Assembly (NCBI GenBank): GCA_022836615.1
Contig: MU405344.1
Span: 1-64,000 of the forward strand
DNA: 64,000 nt
Direction of reading: 5' to 3'
Source of the DNA: Annulohypoxylon bovei var. microspora
Taxonomy: Eukaryota; Ascomycota; Sordariomycetes; Xylariales; Hypoxylaceae
Positions 34,257 to 45,035 of the stretch are shown piece by piece. The notes beneath the pieces were generated by a model. The model was given only the letters and a program-made list of their open reading frames with translations, did not search any database and was not told the origin of the DNA. The position numbers and the translations under genes are program-made. Numbering within the stretch: position 1 is the stretch's first letter; the number at the start of each line of letters is the position of its first letter.

Positions 34257-35774
34257 TCAATGGTCGTAGAGTTGCGTTCCCCTTGTTGGGGGGAAGAATC
34301 CTCTAATGTCCCGTCCTTCGGTAGTTAGCTCAGAGTTCCGAGACTGTGGTCCCTCTCTTTCCGAATCGTGGATTGAGCTTGGACTGTAGGGAGGGCCTGA
34401 ATGATGAGTATTCTCTTCGACCATTTTCTTTTCTTCTGTGATATGGTTCAACCATTCCTCCTTCGTCAAAGCCGGCTTGGTGTAAGATAGCTCGATATTC
34501 AATTGACGACTGTACACCTTCACTCTATCCAGGCGATCCCAAGGGTATCCATCTTCCACTTGGTATCCCCAATAATCGGGATCGAAAATGATGTGGATCC
34601 GTTTGAGGGGGATTGATTTCGATGCTGCCGCCTCCGCGAATTGCCTCAGCCATCGCTCCTCGTTCTCGCCGATAGCATCCCACGATTCGCAGTGTTGATC
34701 GTAGATGCTGAAACTCCAGGTAAATGTCTCGAGTCCGGGAGCAAGCAAGAGACTCGCGTCGGCGGCGCAAGATTCGAGGTCGTCCGAGAAGGAGTATCTG
34801 GAGAGGGTAAGCGAGTTTAGGGCTGAAAATTCTGATACGTCAATGAGCGTGCCCTTGCTGAAGGCCGACAGGTAGCCGATATATATCTCTTCGAGGGTGT
34901 CTTTATGGGAAGAAAGCCATGATCCGAACATGGCTAGGTCCATGTGATGACGATTGTTATAAAAGCTTTCAAAGTAGAAATGTCGAAGATTTTTCGGCCA
35001 TTTTATCAAATCGGCTGTGGCCGCAGCGTCCTCCTCATAATCCGAGAGTCTGAGTTCGGTGAAAGAAGCTGGCATGGATTTCCATCTCGGTGCCTCTTTC
35101 GACTCCGATACTCCGTTGATACTCAAGTGCCGGAGTGATGTACTGACGATGTACTTTTTCACGCGCGGCAGCAAAAGACCCCAATACTGTCTGGCGAGAG
35201 AAAGATGTTGCAGAACTGGCATGTTTGCCAACAAGTTCATAGTCAGAGGCCACAGCTCGACGCCGTGCCTTGTATATCCTCCATGGATAGATAAACGTCT
35301 TACTTTAGTGCATTTTGTTAGGAAGTCGCCAGTAATTTGCCAATCCGTATTAGTCATTGCACCATTCATATCTGAACATCTGACGTGTAACTCTCGGCAA
35401 TGAAGTAGATGTGATGTATCAATACGTAACAAGGCCCTAGATTTCGGTTTGAAAGGTAAGTCGAAATGCAGGTATTTGTAAAGGAGGGGCGTTGCTAGGC
35501 CGTTAAAGCGGCGGCAAGCCATGGTCAACGCTCTAGCAGTGGGATAGTGTGGAACCTCGAACGATAGGATCGCAAACTCTAGAATAGCGAGAATCAATTC
35601 ATCGGGAAGAGAGTCAAAGGGCTCATCGCAGAGCAAGCTACCGGCGACTCTAGGCGCCGTGTCGGTATCTTGAACTGTAGGGAAATCTACAATCTTGAGT
35701 GCACCCTCATGAGATGGCCCAAGATGTAATTGGCGACCGGGCTTTAATTGAGTCGAAGGCATACCCCAAGCCAT
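34257..35774 (-). CDS. F-box-like protein, 505 aa
   Basis: Single exon. The first ATG is at 35774; a GTG codon precedes it in frame. An F-box-type motif lies near residues 50-100 (FDSLPDELILAILEFAI...ARALTMACRRFNGLATPLLYKYLHF). Leucine-rich repeat-like segments follow (CTKVRRLSIHGG, LQHLSLARQYWG, LRHLSINGV, LNSLTLSRYSF). F-box proteins recruit substrates to SCF ubiquitin ligases through Skp1; the LRR-like part would select the target. The C-terminus is polar and probably disordered. Fungal genomes carry many lineage-specific copies, and the target cannot be predicted. Confidence 0.85.
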   Translation of the reverse strand: MAWGMPSTQLKPGRQLHLGPSHEGALKIVDFPTVQDTDTAPRVAGSLLCDEPFDSLPDELILAILEFAILSFEVPHYPTARALTMACRRFNGLATPLLYKYLHFDLPFKPKSRALLRIDTSHLLHCRELHVRCSDMNGAMTNTDWQITGDFLTKCTKVRRLSIHGGYTRHGVELWPLTMNLLANMPVLQHLSLARQYWGLLLPRVKKYIVSTSLRHLSINGVSESKEAPRWKSMPASFTELRLSDYEEDAAATADLIKWPKNLRHFYFESFYNNRHHMDLAMFGSWLSSHKDTLEEIYIGYLSAFSKGTLIDVSEFSALNSLTLSRYSFSDDLESCAADASLLLAPGLETFTWSFSIYDQHCESWDAIGENEERWLRQFAEAAASKSIPLKRIHIIFDPDYWGYQVEDGYPWDRLDRVKVYSRQLNIELSYTKPALTKEEWLNHITEEKKMVEENTHHSGPPYSPSSIHDSEREGPQSRNSELTTEGRDIRGFFPPTRGTQLYDH

Positions 35775-36488
35775 CACGTCCTAACGGTAAGTAGTAAGAG
35801 ACCATACCACGATGCTATGAAGTATGTTTTGAGAGGAGTGACCAGTTTAGTAGAAGAGAAGAAGAAACGATTTCAGGAATAGGTGGGTGAGTTGTTGTTG
35901 TCATCGTCAGCAATGTGTACATAAATATGTGAGGGCGTAGGTCACCTGGGTCTGATTTGACGTCTGGCTAGCAGCTGTCTAGGTTAGGTACTTACGGTAG
36001 TTACTATCAAGCGATCGTCCACTGTTTGAAAAGTAGGATATACGTACGGTACGTTTTTAGGAAGAACTATCTTCCGATGTGCCATGAACACTTTTCTGTG
36101 TATGGTGTTAGAATGCATATTCTTCGCTTCAAATGGCAGAATAGAGTGCAGACGACTGAAATTTTATTACAGGCACCTTCGGCGCGGTATTTCAGTTGCT
36201 GATATATAAAGCATTCTATGGCTAGTCAGAGTTAGTTTCGAGGCGGATCATTCCGACTCATTCGGCCGTCCTATACTTACTATCTACAATAAGGGAGACT
36301 AGAGTATAGTTCTCGGTATACTTTCGGAGATATCCTGATAATCGGAACATACCGATGGAATCAAACGTGATCCCCTTCTCGAACCCCGCTATATCATTAA
36401 TATTTAATATTTATAATGTAATTCCTCCCTAACATCTACGAGAAACTATCTCTTTGGGGAAGACTCGGGCTTTTGTAACTACAAGAAG
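35775..36488. other. Divergent promoter region
   Basis: 714 bp between the F-box gene and the dioxygenase gene, which are transcribed away from each other. It is AT-rich just before the dioxygenase start, with a gatatataaag TATA-like site at about 36199. No gene was seen. Confidence 0.55.
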
Positions 36489-37547
36489 ATGGCCATATCG
36501 AAGCAGATCCAGCGTGTAAGACGGAGCGAAGGTACGGAGAGGTTCATCCAGGCATTAGAGAAGGATGGCGGGGTAATAATTGAAGATTTCGCGGATGTTG
36601 AAATCATTGAGCAGGCTAATGCCGAAGTAAGACCTTGGATTGAAGAACAGAAGAGTTTCCAGGGGGCTAAAGTTGGTGGTGAGTAGAATATATTTGCCCC
36701 TATTTACCCCTATCTACCTCTGCCTCTATATATCTGCGATCTAATTGTGATGGCCGGAGTATGATCATTAGATCATTGCCTAGAAAGTCTTTTCATAAAT
36801 ACGTTAGTCACAGACTGATCTTCGTGTATAGCACTTGGAGGAAATACAAGGACAGTTACACGTCTAGTCATGCGGTCTCCAACAGTACGAGAGAAGTTTT
36901 TTGCAGACCCCCTATATCAGACTCTGTGTGAGCATTTTCTAGCGCTTGATACAACGACGTGGTACGGTGAAAAGGCACAGGTGAACACCTCACACCCTTT
37001 GCTGAGCATTTCAATTGCATTTGATATCCCACCTGGCACGCCAGCGCAGGGGTTACATCGCGATGATAAGAACCATCACGCACGCCATGCGCAAGCATCT
37101 CATTATAGCCGAAATCGTGATATGCTGTTAGGACTCTTTGTACCTGGATGCGATACTGTTCGAGCGAACGGGGCTACCCGAGTCATCCCAGGCTCGCACT
37201 TATGGGGAGACGACAACCCTAATTTTGGCCCTGATGGATCGCCGGACGCTGTTGACGCTGAACTGAAGAAAGGGGAGGCCTTTGTCATGTTGGGAAGCCT
37301 GTATCATGGCGGTGGCGCGTACGAGAAGCCTATAACAAGCAACCCAGAAAGCGAGAGTCGTACAGTATATGCTATGTTCTCATGTACTGGCGTTCATCGA
37401 CAAGAAGAGATAAGTTTCTTGTCCTATCCAGTGGAAGAGGTCAAGACGTACTCGAAGGTTGTACAAGAAAGATTAGGTTGGAAACAGAGCGAGCCAAACT
37501 TGGGCTGGGTGGACTTGAAAAGCCCGGAATTTCTGCTCCAAGGGTGA
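36489..37547 (+). CDS. Fe(II)/2-oxoglutarate-dependent dioxygenase (PhyH family), 301 aa
   Basis: Two exons, 36489-36678 and 36832-37547, joined by a 153-nt intron (gtgagt...gtatag). The iron ligands are visible: H139 and D141 in GLHRDD, and the distal H222 in LYHGGG. R240 in SRTVYAMF would hold 2-oxoglutarate. The segments NGATRVIPGSHLW and MLLGLFVPG are typical of the phytanoyl-CoA-hydroxylase-like subgroup that includes fungal metabolite oxygenases making endoperoxides, epoxides, desaturations and ring expansions on alkaloids and meroterpenoids. The length of about 300 aa fits that subgroup. It lies 6 kb from the terpene synthase with an F-box gene and a pseudogene between. Tailoring of a terpene product is possible but unproven. 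Confidence 0.92.
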
Positions 37548-38223
37548 TCTGATGGCTTGGAGGATTCTTAGCGCAATGGCTTTCAGCCTAAGACCCCTAT
37601 CTACCACTATTATAGGCGACCTCAGCTCTAGATAAGTACCTAGTCCATAACTAGCAGAGAAAGGGGTAAATACGTAAAACAAGCATCATGCCATTCTCAA
37701 GAAAGCCTTCAATCGAATTATACCCATCATGGTGCGTGGATTGCTTATGAGTTACGTATTAAAATAGTTACACAACAGCTCTAGCGGTTTCCGAATAGAA
37801 ACCGGGGAAGGACCGGCTTGTCATCCGCGCTTGCTCCGATCAAGTCCGAGACATCTCAAAAAATCATGACGTCACATAATCCGGCCGAGCCGGAACCGTC
37901 AACAATATTCACTTTCTTATCAACATATTTAACTCCCTCGGTACCTAGTAGTTGCCTTAACTTACCTAAGTAAGGCAGTTCAAGATAAGCCATGATTTGG
38001 ACATCGATATCTGATAGAAAAGAAACCAATCTAAAGAATTTTTAAAAAAAACACCGAAGCTCGCTCTCCCACTGTCCTAAGTTCAATCTGTCGCTGAGTA
38101 ACCCACCGCGTGCATACCTATGCTGAACATAAAACCAGCTAGACCGCTTACGCATTTCCCGTCACTTCATAGTTCCCTTCGTGTCAATCACATGTAATCT
38201 TAGCGAATACCTATATATTCATA
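37548..38223. other. Intergenic region
   Basis: It holds the dioxygenase 3' flank and the promoter of the phosphate carrier. No gene was seen. Confidence 0.55.
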
Positions 38224-39232
38224 ATGAGTGCTTCGAGTATAACGCCCACCTTCCAGGGCGGAGATTATGTCAAGTTCTTCGGCGCCGGCGCTCTTGCGGC
38301 GACCCTCACTCATGGCGTAAGTACCCCATTCCCCAAAACAACCTTTCACAAGCCATGGTCGTACCTAACCGGCACAGGCGGCAACTCCCATAGACGTTGT
38401 CAAGACGCGCATCCAGGTAGACGATGCGCTGAAAGGCTACAACATGGTCCGGGCCGGGCGGACCATAGTAGCCAAGGAAGGGGCCTCGGCCCTGCTCACG
38501 GGCTTCGGGCCCACGGCCGTCGGATACCTCGTGCAGGGGGGCGGGAAGTTCGCCGGGTACGAGTTCTTCAAGAAGAAGTTCATCGACCTGACGGGGTCGC
38601 AGGAGAAGGCGACGCAGCGGCGCACGGCCATCTACCTGGGCGCCAGCGCGACGGCCGAGTTCTTCGCCGACATCGCGCTGTGCCCGCTCGAGGCCACGCG
38701 CATCCGGCTCGTGTCGCAGCGCGGCTTCGCGTCGGGGCTCACGACGGGCTTCATGCGGCTGGCCAGGGAGGAGGGCCTGCGGGGCTTCTACTCGGGCTTC
38801 GTACCGCTGCTCTTCAAGCAGGTGCCGTACGCGGTCGGCCAGTTCTCCGTGCACGAGGCTGCCGTCGAGGTCATATACCGCACCATGGGCCCGGAGCGGA
38901 AGGCGAAGTTGACGCAGCTGCAGTCGACGGGCGTGGAGCTAAGTTCCGGCGTCGTCGCTGGTGTGGCTGCCGCGGTGCTGTCCCATCCAGCCGACACGCT
39001 GCTGTCGGCTATAAATAAGGGAGCAGGCGACCCGAAGCAAGGCGTGACAAGCAGGATGTTCTCTCTCGCGCGCGAGTTCGGTCCTCGGAGGTTGCTACTG
39101 GCAGGTCTAGGCCCGCGTATCTTCATGACCTGCGGTTTGGTGGCGGGGCAATTCGTCATTTACGCGCAATGCAAGGCGCTCGTTGGTGCTCCGCCAGGGA
39201 TAGAGATTCACAAGGAAGAGTCTTTGAATTAG
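38224..39232 (+). CDS. Mitochondrial phosphate carrier (Mir1-like), 315 aa
   Basis: Two exons, 38224-38316 and 38378-39232, with an intron gtaagt...ggcacag. There are three carrier repeats with signatures TPIDVVKTRIQ, CPLEATRIRLV and HPADTLLSAIN. The third, with PADT in place of the usual basic residue, is characteristic of the phosphate-carrier branch, as is LLTGFGPTAVGYLVQGGGKFAGYEFFKKKF. The family imports phosphate with protons across the inner mitochondrial membrane for ATP synthesis. Codons from about 38450 to 38930 are strikingly GC-rich, then composition drops to the local norm within the same exon. Filamentous fungi usually have more than one such carrier, so whether this is the main one is open. 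Confidence 0.92.
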
Positions 39233-39340
39233 ATCTGATTTTACAGGATTAGCATAATGTAGTAGACTAATACGAGATAATTAGCAAGCAAGCAAGCAAG
39301 CATATTCCTATGCCAGTTTTCTCTTCCGCTAGCTTAGTAC

Positions 39341-40270
39341 TTATCTGATCCGTCCTTGCGTTGGCCAAATCCCCATTTTCCGCCAGAATCCCCTACCATC
39401 CAACGCTCGGCCTACAGAAGACGTGTCCCTCGGAAGTGCGCGCACACCCTCCTCCGCCATAAGCTCGCCGACCCAGGCCAGCAGCTCCTTCTGTCTCTCG
39501 ACCTTTTCGACAGGAACGTCAACTTGTCTCTCGCCACTCTCAGCACTCCGCAGAGTCTGAATCGCCCAGTCCTGCGTCAGGTCCCACCAATCGTAGACGT
39601 GCATGTCGCTAAGGAGCCAGCGCTTCCCTGGCGTGAAGTTCCGATGGAGCGCGACGATGGCCCTGGCAACGTCTTCTCCGTGGATCACGTGCAGCGCACC
39701 CTTGCCCTTCAAACCGGCCTTCGTCTTAATCACGCGGTCTACCCAGTCGCGCGGCTGCCGGGCAGCTCCGTACAGGCCTGCGAGGTTTAACACGGCGCCC
39801 TGCGAACATTCCATGAGCTCGTCCTCGGCAATGGCGCGGGGATCGGCACGCTCATATGGCGAAGAGTCGTCGTGCCAAGTGGGCGCCGTCCAGATGCTCG
39901 TGGCGCCTAACTGCACGAAGTGTGGTTTGCGACGTTCAGGAGTTTGGTGCGTGGACTCGTACATCCGCACTAGATGCTTTGCTTGACCCTGGCCTCGAAG
40001 GGGAAACGTGATCAGTACCGTTTCGGCATTTGGCAGGGCTTTAAACGGCGCCGGTTCGCTCGATTCCGGATCGAACCGGAAGCAGATTGTTCCATCCCTA
40101 CCGTCAGTAGTCGTAGCCGCGTACTTGATGCCCTCGCGCTTCAGGAGCGGAATGAGAAACGTCGATGTCCAACCCGCTCCGAGAATGAGTAAGCTGACAT
40201 GGTCATTGTCGTGTCCAGGTACGGATTCTATTATCTGCATGTTGAGTGATTGATGGTGAGAGATTTTCAT
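39341..40270 (-). CDS. NAD(P)-binding Rossmann-fold protein (SDR/epimerase-like), 309 aa
   Basis: Single exon from ATG 40270; a second in-frame ATG ten codons on (MQIIESV) is a possible start. A dinucleotide-binding loop SLLILGAGWTSTFLIPLL lies near residues 26-43. Then come a strand ETVLITFPL, a serine-containing QLGATSIW, and GAVLNLAGLYGA with a Tyr near the usual SDR position. It ends with HVIHGEDVARAIVALH, as in atypical extended SDRs of the YeeZ type. The canonical YxxxK catalytic pair is not evident, so it may bind nucleotide without classical reductase chemistry. It is convergent with the phosphate carrier (108 bp between stops). Substrate unknown. Confidence 0.8.
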   Translation of the reverse strand: MKISHHQSLNMQIIESVPGHDNDHVSLLILGAGWTSTFLIPLLKREGIKYAATTTDGRDGTICFRFDPESSEPAPFKALPNAETVLITFPLRGQGQAKHLVRMYESTHQTPERRKPHFVQLGATSIWTAPTWHDDSSPYERADPRAIAEDELMECSQGAVLNLAGLYGAARQPRDWVDRVIKTKAGLKGKGALHVIHGEDVARAIVALHRNFTPGKRWLLSDMHVYDWWDLTQDWAIQTLRSAESGERQVDVPVEKVERQKELLAWVGELMAEEGVRALPRDTSSVGRALDGRGFWRKMGIWPTQGRIR

Positions 40271-40892
40271 CTAATGTCCGTGGTCCCGAGTCCTTGTCAT
40301 GTAGCTAAGTATTATATAATCGCTATAATCGCATAAGCCCCATAACCAGAGCTTAATATGCTATTATACGATACGTAGATGAATCTATGCGTGTAATTCA
40401 TATAACAATATATTGTATGATCGTAGAGGGAGATCCTACTGATACTGCTTCGTCAATGAGAGATCATTCCTCCTAGCAAAGCTGCAGACGCATATGATAT
40501 CTTCATTGTTAAAGAAGGTCAAGGATTGACTGCTTATTAGAAACTACCAATACTAGTCATGGTCCTGACCACAGAACACCACCCCATCACAATATCCTAG
40601 ACAGCAATACTGCTCCATAATATACATTAGGAATAATAGTAGGAAGCTGCCTGTCCAAAAAGCAGTATGTTCATAGATGTGTACAGATGAACTGAAAGAT
40701 GCATTCCAAACTCCATGTTTCCGTATCCTTCCGTGGCCCTATGCCTCCGTGGGCCTGATTCGTTATTACCGTGCGCCGTCGTCCTCATAGTTTCATATCA
40801 ATCTTAACAAAGCGTTTCCAAACTCCTTCCCGTGTATATTCAAACAAGTGAAATAGATAGTATATAGCACAGGCCAGATCATGGTGTGATCA
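40271..40892. other. Intergenic region
   Basis: AT-rich DNA holding the promoter of the NAD(P)-binding protein gene and the 3' flank of the proline-rich protein gene. No gene was seen. Confidence 0.5.
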
Positions 40893-41534
40893 TTAGCCGT
40901 CCCTAATATACTTCCGGTGTCGATGATCTTCAATGACGATCTCGCGGTCCTCGCTCCGTCGTCTTGGCGGTTCGTACCGTCTCGGGGCTTCGATATACCG
41001 GAAGCTGTCTTGTTGAGGCTGCTCGATCTCGACATGGTGCACATGATAAGGCACCGGAACGCGGACCGGGACAAGTCGTTCACGCTCGATGTAGACCTCG
41101 CGGTCCCGGCTATGCCGACCGCTACTGCTGCGCGAGGATTTGGAGCTTCGTGACGAGCTCTTAGAACGGGAGCTCTTGGACGATTTGGAGCCTGTGGTGG
41201 AAGATTGATCCGGGTCCACGTCTACAGCGATAACCTCGATCTCCGTATCATGCTCGGACTCTGGATAGGGCAGAGGCAGGTAGGGTGCCGGCGGTGGAGG
41301 CGGTGGTGGTAGAGGCTCGACGATTACAGGCGGGGGTGGTGGTGGTGTGGGTCTGGGCTCGGGTAGCACGAAAGTAGGAGGTGGTGACGGTACTGGTGCA
41401 GGTGCCGGAGGAGGGACGATGGTGGTGACCCGTGATCGCACAGTCTTGCTGCCGTTGATAGGTGGTTCTAGGTATAGAACCTTCTTATATTTGTGATAGC
41501 GCTTCTCGCGGGGTGCTACGTAATAGGTTGACAT
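40893..41534 (-). CDS. Proline-rich, Ser/Arg-rich low-complexity protein, 213 aa
   Basis: Single exon from ATG 41534 (MSTYYVAPREKRYHKYKKV). A proline tract region (about residues 40-85) with runs of five to seven prolines is followed by an acidic patch (ESEHDTEIEVIAVDVD). A dense Ser/Lys/Arg tract (SKSSKSSRSKSS) comes next, and then an Arg/Tyr-rich tail. No catalytic domain is visible. The sequence suggests a disordered cytosolic or nuclear protein of a kind often upregulated under stress in fungi, but that is inference. Coding is supported by the long frame in GC-richer DNA and by a TATA-like tatttaaa about 230 bp upstream. Confidence 0.65.
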   Translation of the reverse strand: MSTYYVAPREKRYHKYKKVLYLEPPINGSKTVRSRVTTIVPPPAPAPVPSPPPTFVLPEPRPTPPPPPPVIVEPLPPPPPPPAPYLPLPYPESEHDTEIEVIAVDVDPDQSSTTGSKSSKSSRSKSSSRSSKSSRSSSGRHSRDREVYIERERLVPVRVPVPYHVHHVEIEQPQQDSFRYIEAPRRYEPPRRRSEDREIVIEDHRHRKYIRDG

Positions 41535-44500
41535 CTTGTTAGGCCTCTTGTTGCAATAGGTAGATAATTGAAGCAATTATATTATTGGATAGGGACAAAA
41601 TATACGGGCGGATAAAGCGTCAGGGTGATTATGGATGAGAGAGAAAAAGCTAACCTGTCGAAGTGTAATACCACATGGCGGGGACGAAGATATAGATATG
41701 TAGGCGACGAGAGAGCGGGATCGTGATGGCGATGCCGCCTACGTCACAGAAGTCTACGGCTATTTAAACCGGATTTTCGATCGTTTTGGAGACCGCTAAT
41801 TTATCGATAAGGCAGTGTCCCCAGGGTCTCGGCTTTGACCGGGGGCAGTGTAAGTGGGCTTGGAAAATGGCTTGGAGAACGGCAGCTGAATGGTTTGGAG
41901 AATATGATAGAATTTAGTACGACACCGTGCGGCTGGTTAAGGTCCTTCACCAAAAAAGAACAGGTTCTAGAATCTACCCCAAGAAACAGTTCTTCTGAAT
42001 ATCTCTATTATAGAGAACTCGTGGAGTCAAAGAAAATAAAGGCGGGAATCGGCAAGATATTAAGTACTTCAAGGATTTCAGAACGGTTGTGTCAATAGCA
42101 CACTAACACGAGCCTAACTTGCATCCCGTGGCAACATCATCATGACCTTGGCTTCTTGGGCTCCCAACCCTTTTGCCACAATCTTGTATTCCGGATGTTG
42201 TGAGACCACGGTCAGTACGTAGAATCTCATCGGTCTTACAAGGGGTCATGGTACAATTATGGTATCACGGGTAACCTGCACACGTCGACATTGGCTTGCA
42301 GCTTTACGGGACTTTATTAAGGGGGGGTGGGGTAGTGGGCAACCAGCCAGAACTTCGAAGCCCAGACAGCACGTTACGTCTGTTTTCTAAACAACACCAC
42401 TTAGGACATGTTTGTTTTTAATTGATATGCGATGCCACTGGTTGTCCTATGTCACCCTATTTACACCCGTTATATGGGTATTTTTTTCGTAACGGCATAC
42501 GAGAAGTCTAGCTTAACCTCACGACGACGGAGAATTGTTCTTGGCATAACTAATGTATAGTTGTGTCTCGAACAATTTATACTATGAAAATGAAATAATA
42601 GCAAGTTGATTATTTACCTCGGTATTATTTAGAGAAACGTTCCACTGATTATAGCCCTTGCAACTAAGATGTATAATACGGGCTTTAAGCTGTTCGCGAT
42701 CGTTTCTTACCTAGTCCAACTTTAAGGATCGAGCCGATTAGTCTCTTTTTCAAATCTTGATTTGAATACAATAAAACGTCAACATTCTAGGATCTTGGCT
42801 GACAGGTCTTGTTGGCAGACAAGATTCAGATTCAATTTAATAGGAATATGCTTACAAGTTTACTTACCAACTACCCTCCCTGACATGATCACCTCCCTTA
42901 CACCCTTCGTCATCCAGCAGGAATCTCGTGAATTTCCACCTCTACTCGACTAAAACCTCGGAAACCGGTTATGGAAAGATATTTTCCGATGCATCCTCAT
43001 GAGCTATCAAATCTCAAAGAATTGGATTAGGAGATAAGGGGGTTTGGGAATGACTGCACGGCGAAATAAAAGTTACTAGTGCCTATCTAGGCGCTTTGTT
43101 AGCTAAGCATGGGAAGAAGTTGGCATGCCAAGTAGAACGTGTGCCTTGAAGCTTTAATAGAGAACTAGTGCCGAACACATCTTATATCGGCGGTAGTGGG
43201 CTAGCTTAGAAGAGCATCACGTGTGTACAGCCAACTTATTGACGGAGTGCTTAATAAATTGAATGATATATGAATCTGTGACGAGCTGACGTTGTTTTAA
43301 AAGCACTAAAAATACGTTGATTGAAGTTTGATAAAATTTTGTTATCCTATTTAATATCTACAGGATCTATGAATATGTCGGCAGAGGGTTACAAGACATT
43401 GATCAAGAAAGGGGGTGTAAATGGCGAGGTAGTTACCTAATATTTTAATGAAAAGGGGTTAAAAAAAAGGGGGGTCTTTGAAGAGTTCGGTTTGGAAGAT
43501 TATTATATTAACACAAAGTTTATAAAGCCGAATAATAAACCGTTCTATATTATAAAAGAAAACTTGAAATTCTTAGGATTAGCTGTAATAATTTCCTCTT
43601 GATCAATGACTCCTTATGATGTTATGATATAAGACATTTGAAGTTGTGTAAAAAGAATTTCTATGTGAATATTCCGCAACTAATCAAGCAACCTCAAATT
43701 GTTCCCATGTCAAACTCCTGGAGATAATAATAGGCAAGTAAGAATGCATTATTTCGGTGCATGCGATGCTAACAGAATAGCGCATCTTGAGTCATATTCA
43801 AAAGGGGTTACGACATGGTTGTCCTACGAGGCTACTGTAACATATTTGTCTGCCTAGGTATTACTTAGGTAGACAGTCAGGTGCTTAGGCATGAATATTG
43901 GCTAGAAAGTGAAACGTACTGTTCCACGGTTGAATGGAAGAGTAACACGAAGGGCTATGTTTTTAATTTAGACATACTCTCTTAATAGTATTAAGCTTAG
44001 GTAGTTAGTAAAACTCACCGAAACTTTTGTTGATAGTTACACATAGTATAGACCTATAGAAGATGCAATAGCGTGCTATTATGTTTCTATGCAAATCCCG
44101 CGAAACTGACTACGAATTTCGGTTTACGTGATGAGCCAGTAGCTATACGATTAAGCATGACTAGGTCTTCGCTGTAATTATTCGCGTATCGAAACCGATC
44201 GTATAAAGTGGGAATGACGCTGCATAGCGGAGTTTGGTTATAAGATATCACTACCAGCACGAAAGATCCAAGATCTGATGACGTAGGGGCATGTAAGCCA
44301 TGTAGCATTATTACGCCTGTGCCGAATCCTTAGCTCTGTCGCTCTCGGTACAGTATCTCCAGATCGTCGACGAGCTCGACGTTGAGTAGCCCGTTCCCGT
44401 TAGAAGTATGTAGAAGGTTCCACAACGGCTGTCGAGGCTGAGGGACTCAGGCAGTCAGGGTCCTCCGTTGGGGACCCCCAAATCTCGATTCCCGACGAGG

Positions 44501-45035
44501 CCAGAGCCCGCATGTGAGCGCGGGGGGGTTGAGCTGCGCAGGCTTTGCTTTCTTTGCTGCAGCCACAATCCCCAACAGCATGAGCCGAGCCAGCTTGGGT
44601 TCTCTCGTCGGGGGTTGGAGGGGCATCCGCTGCCCAATCACGGATGGACGCCTATACGACACTACAGCGCTGACGGATTTTCTGCGCTACCGGCCCATTG
44701 GCGAATAGGACCTGTATCGGCAGGCTACCGGCTGAGTGGCACAACGCGATAGGACGGCTTCTGGATCCTGTCGCGACCTAACGCTGCGCCCGTTCTCGCG
44801 CCAGGCAGGGAATGTTATGCACGGCGGACAGCAGCATGCATGCACATGTCGAGTATATTGCGCGTGGTGTAATGATCTACAGAGCGATGCGGATGTTATT
44901 AGAGGCAGCGCCACCTGACTTGGGACAAGTGAGGCGGACCTTGCGCGACGTGGCCGCGCGGACGTTGAGTTCGATCTAGATAGGAAAGTAAGAAACCGGA
45001 GAAGAAGATCTCCCAATTAAGAACCAGGCAGAAAA
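41535..45035. other. Gene-poor region with an unexplained GC-rich island
   Basis: 41.5-44.3 kb is AT-rich with no recognisable gene. About 44330-44960 is distinctly GC-rich and open on both strands (for example plus 44514-44708, minus 44447-44662). I could not match either strand to a family, and no splice model was convincing. It may be an eroded gene, a non-coding transcript or a repeat fragment. Confidence 0.45.

Noticed and set aside
38224..39018. 264-aa plus-strand frame overlapping the phosphate carrier
   Set aside because: It reads through the carrier intron into the wrong frame. Splicing at 38316/38378 gives the real protein.
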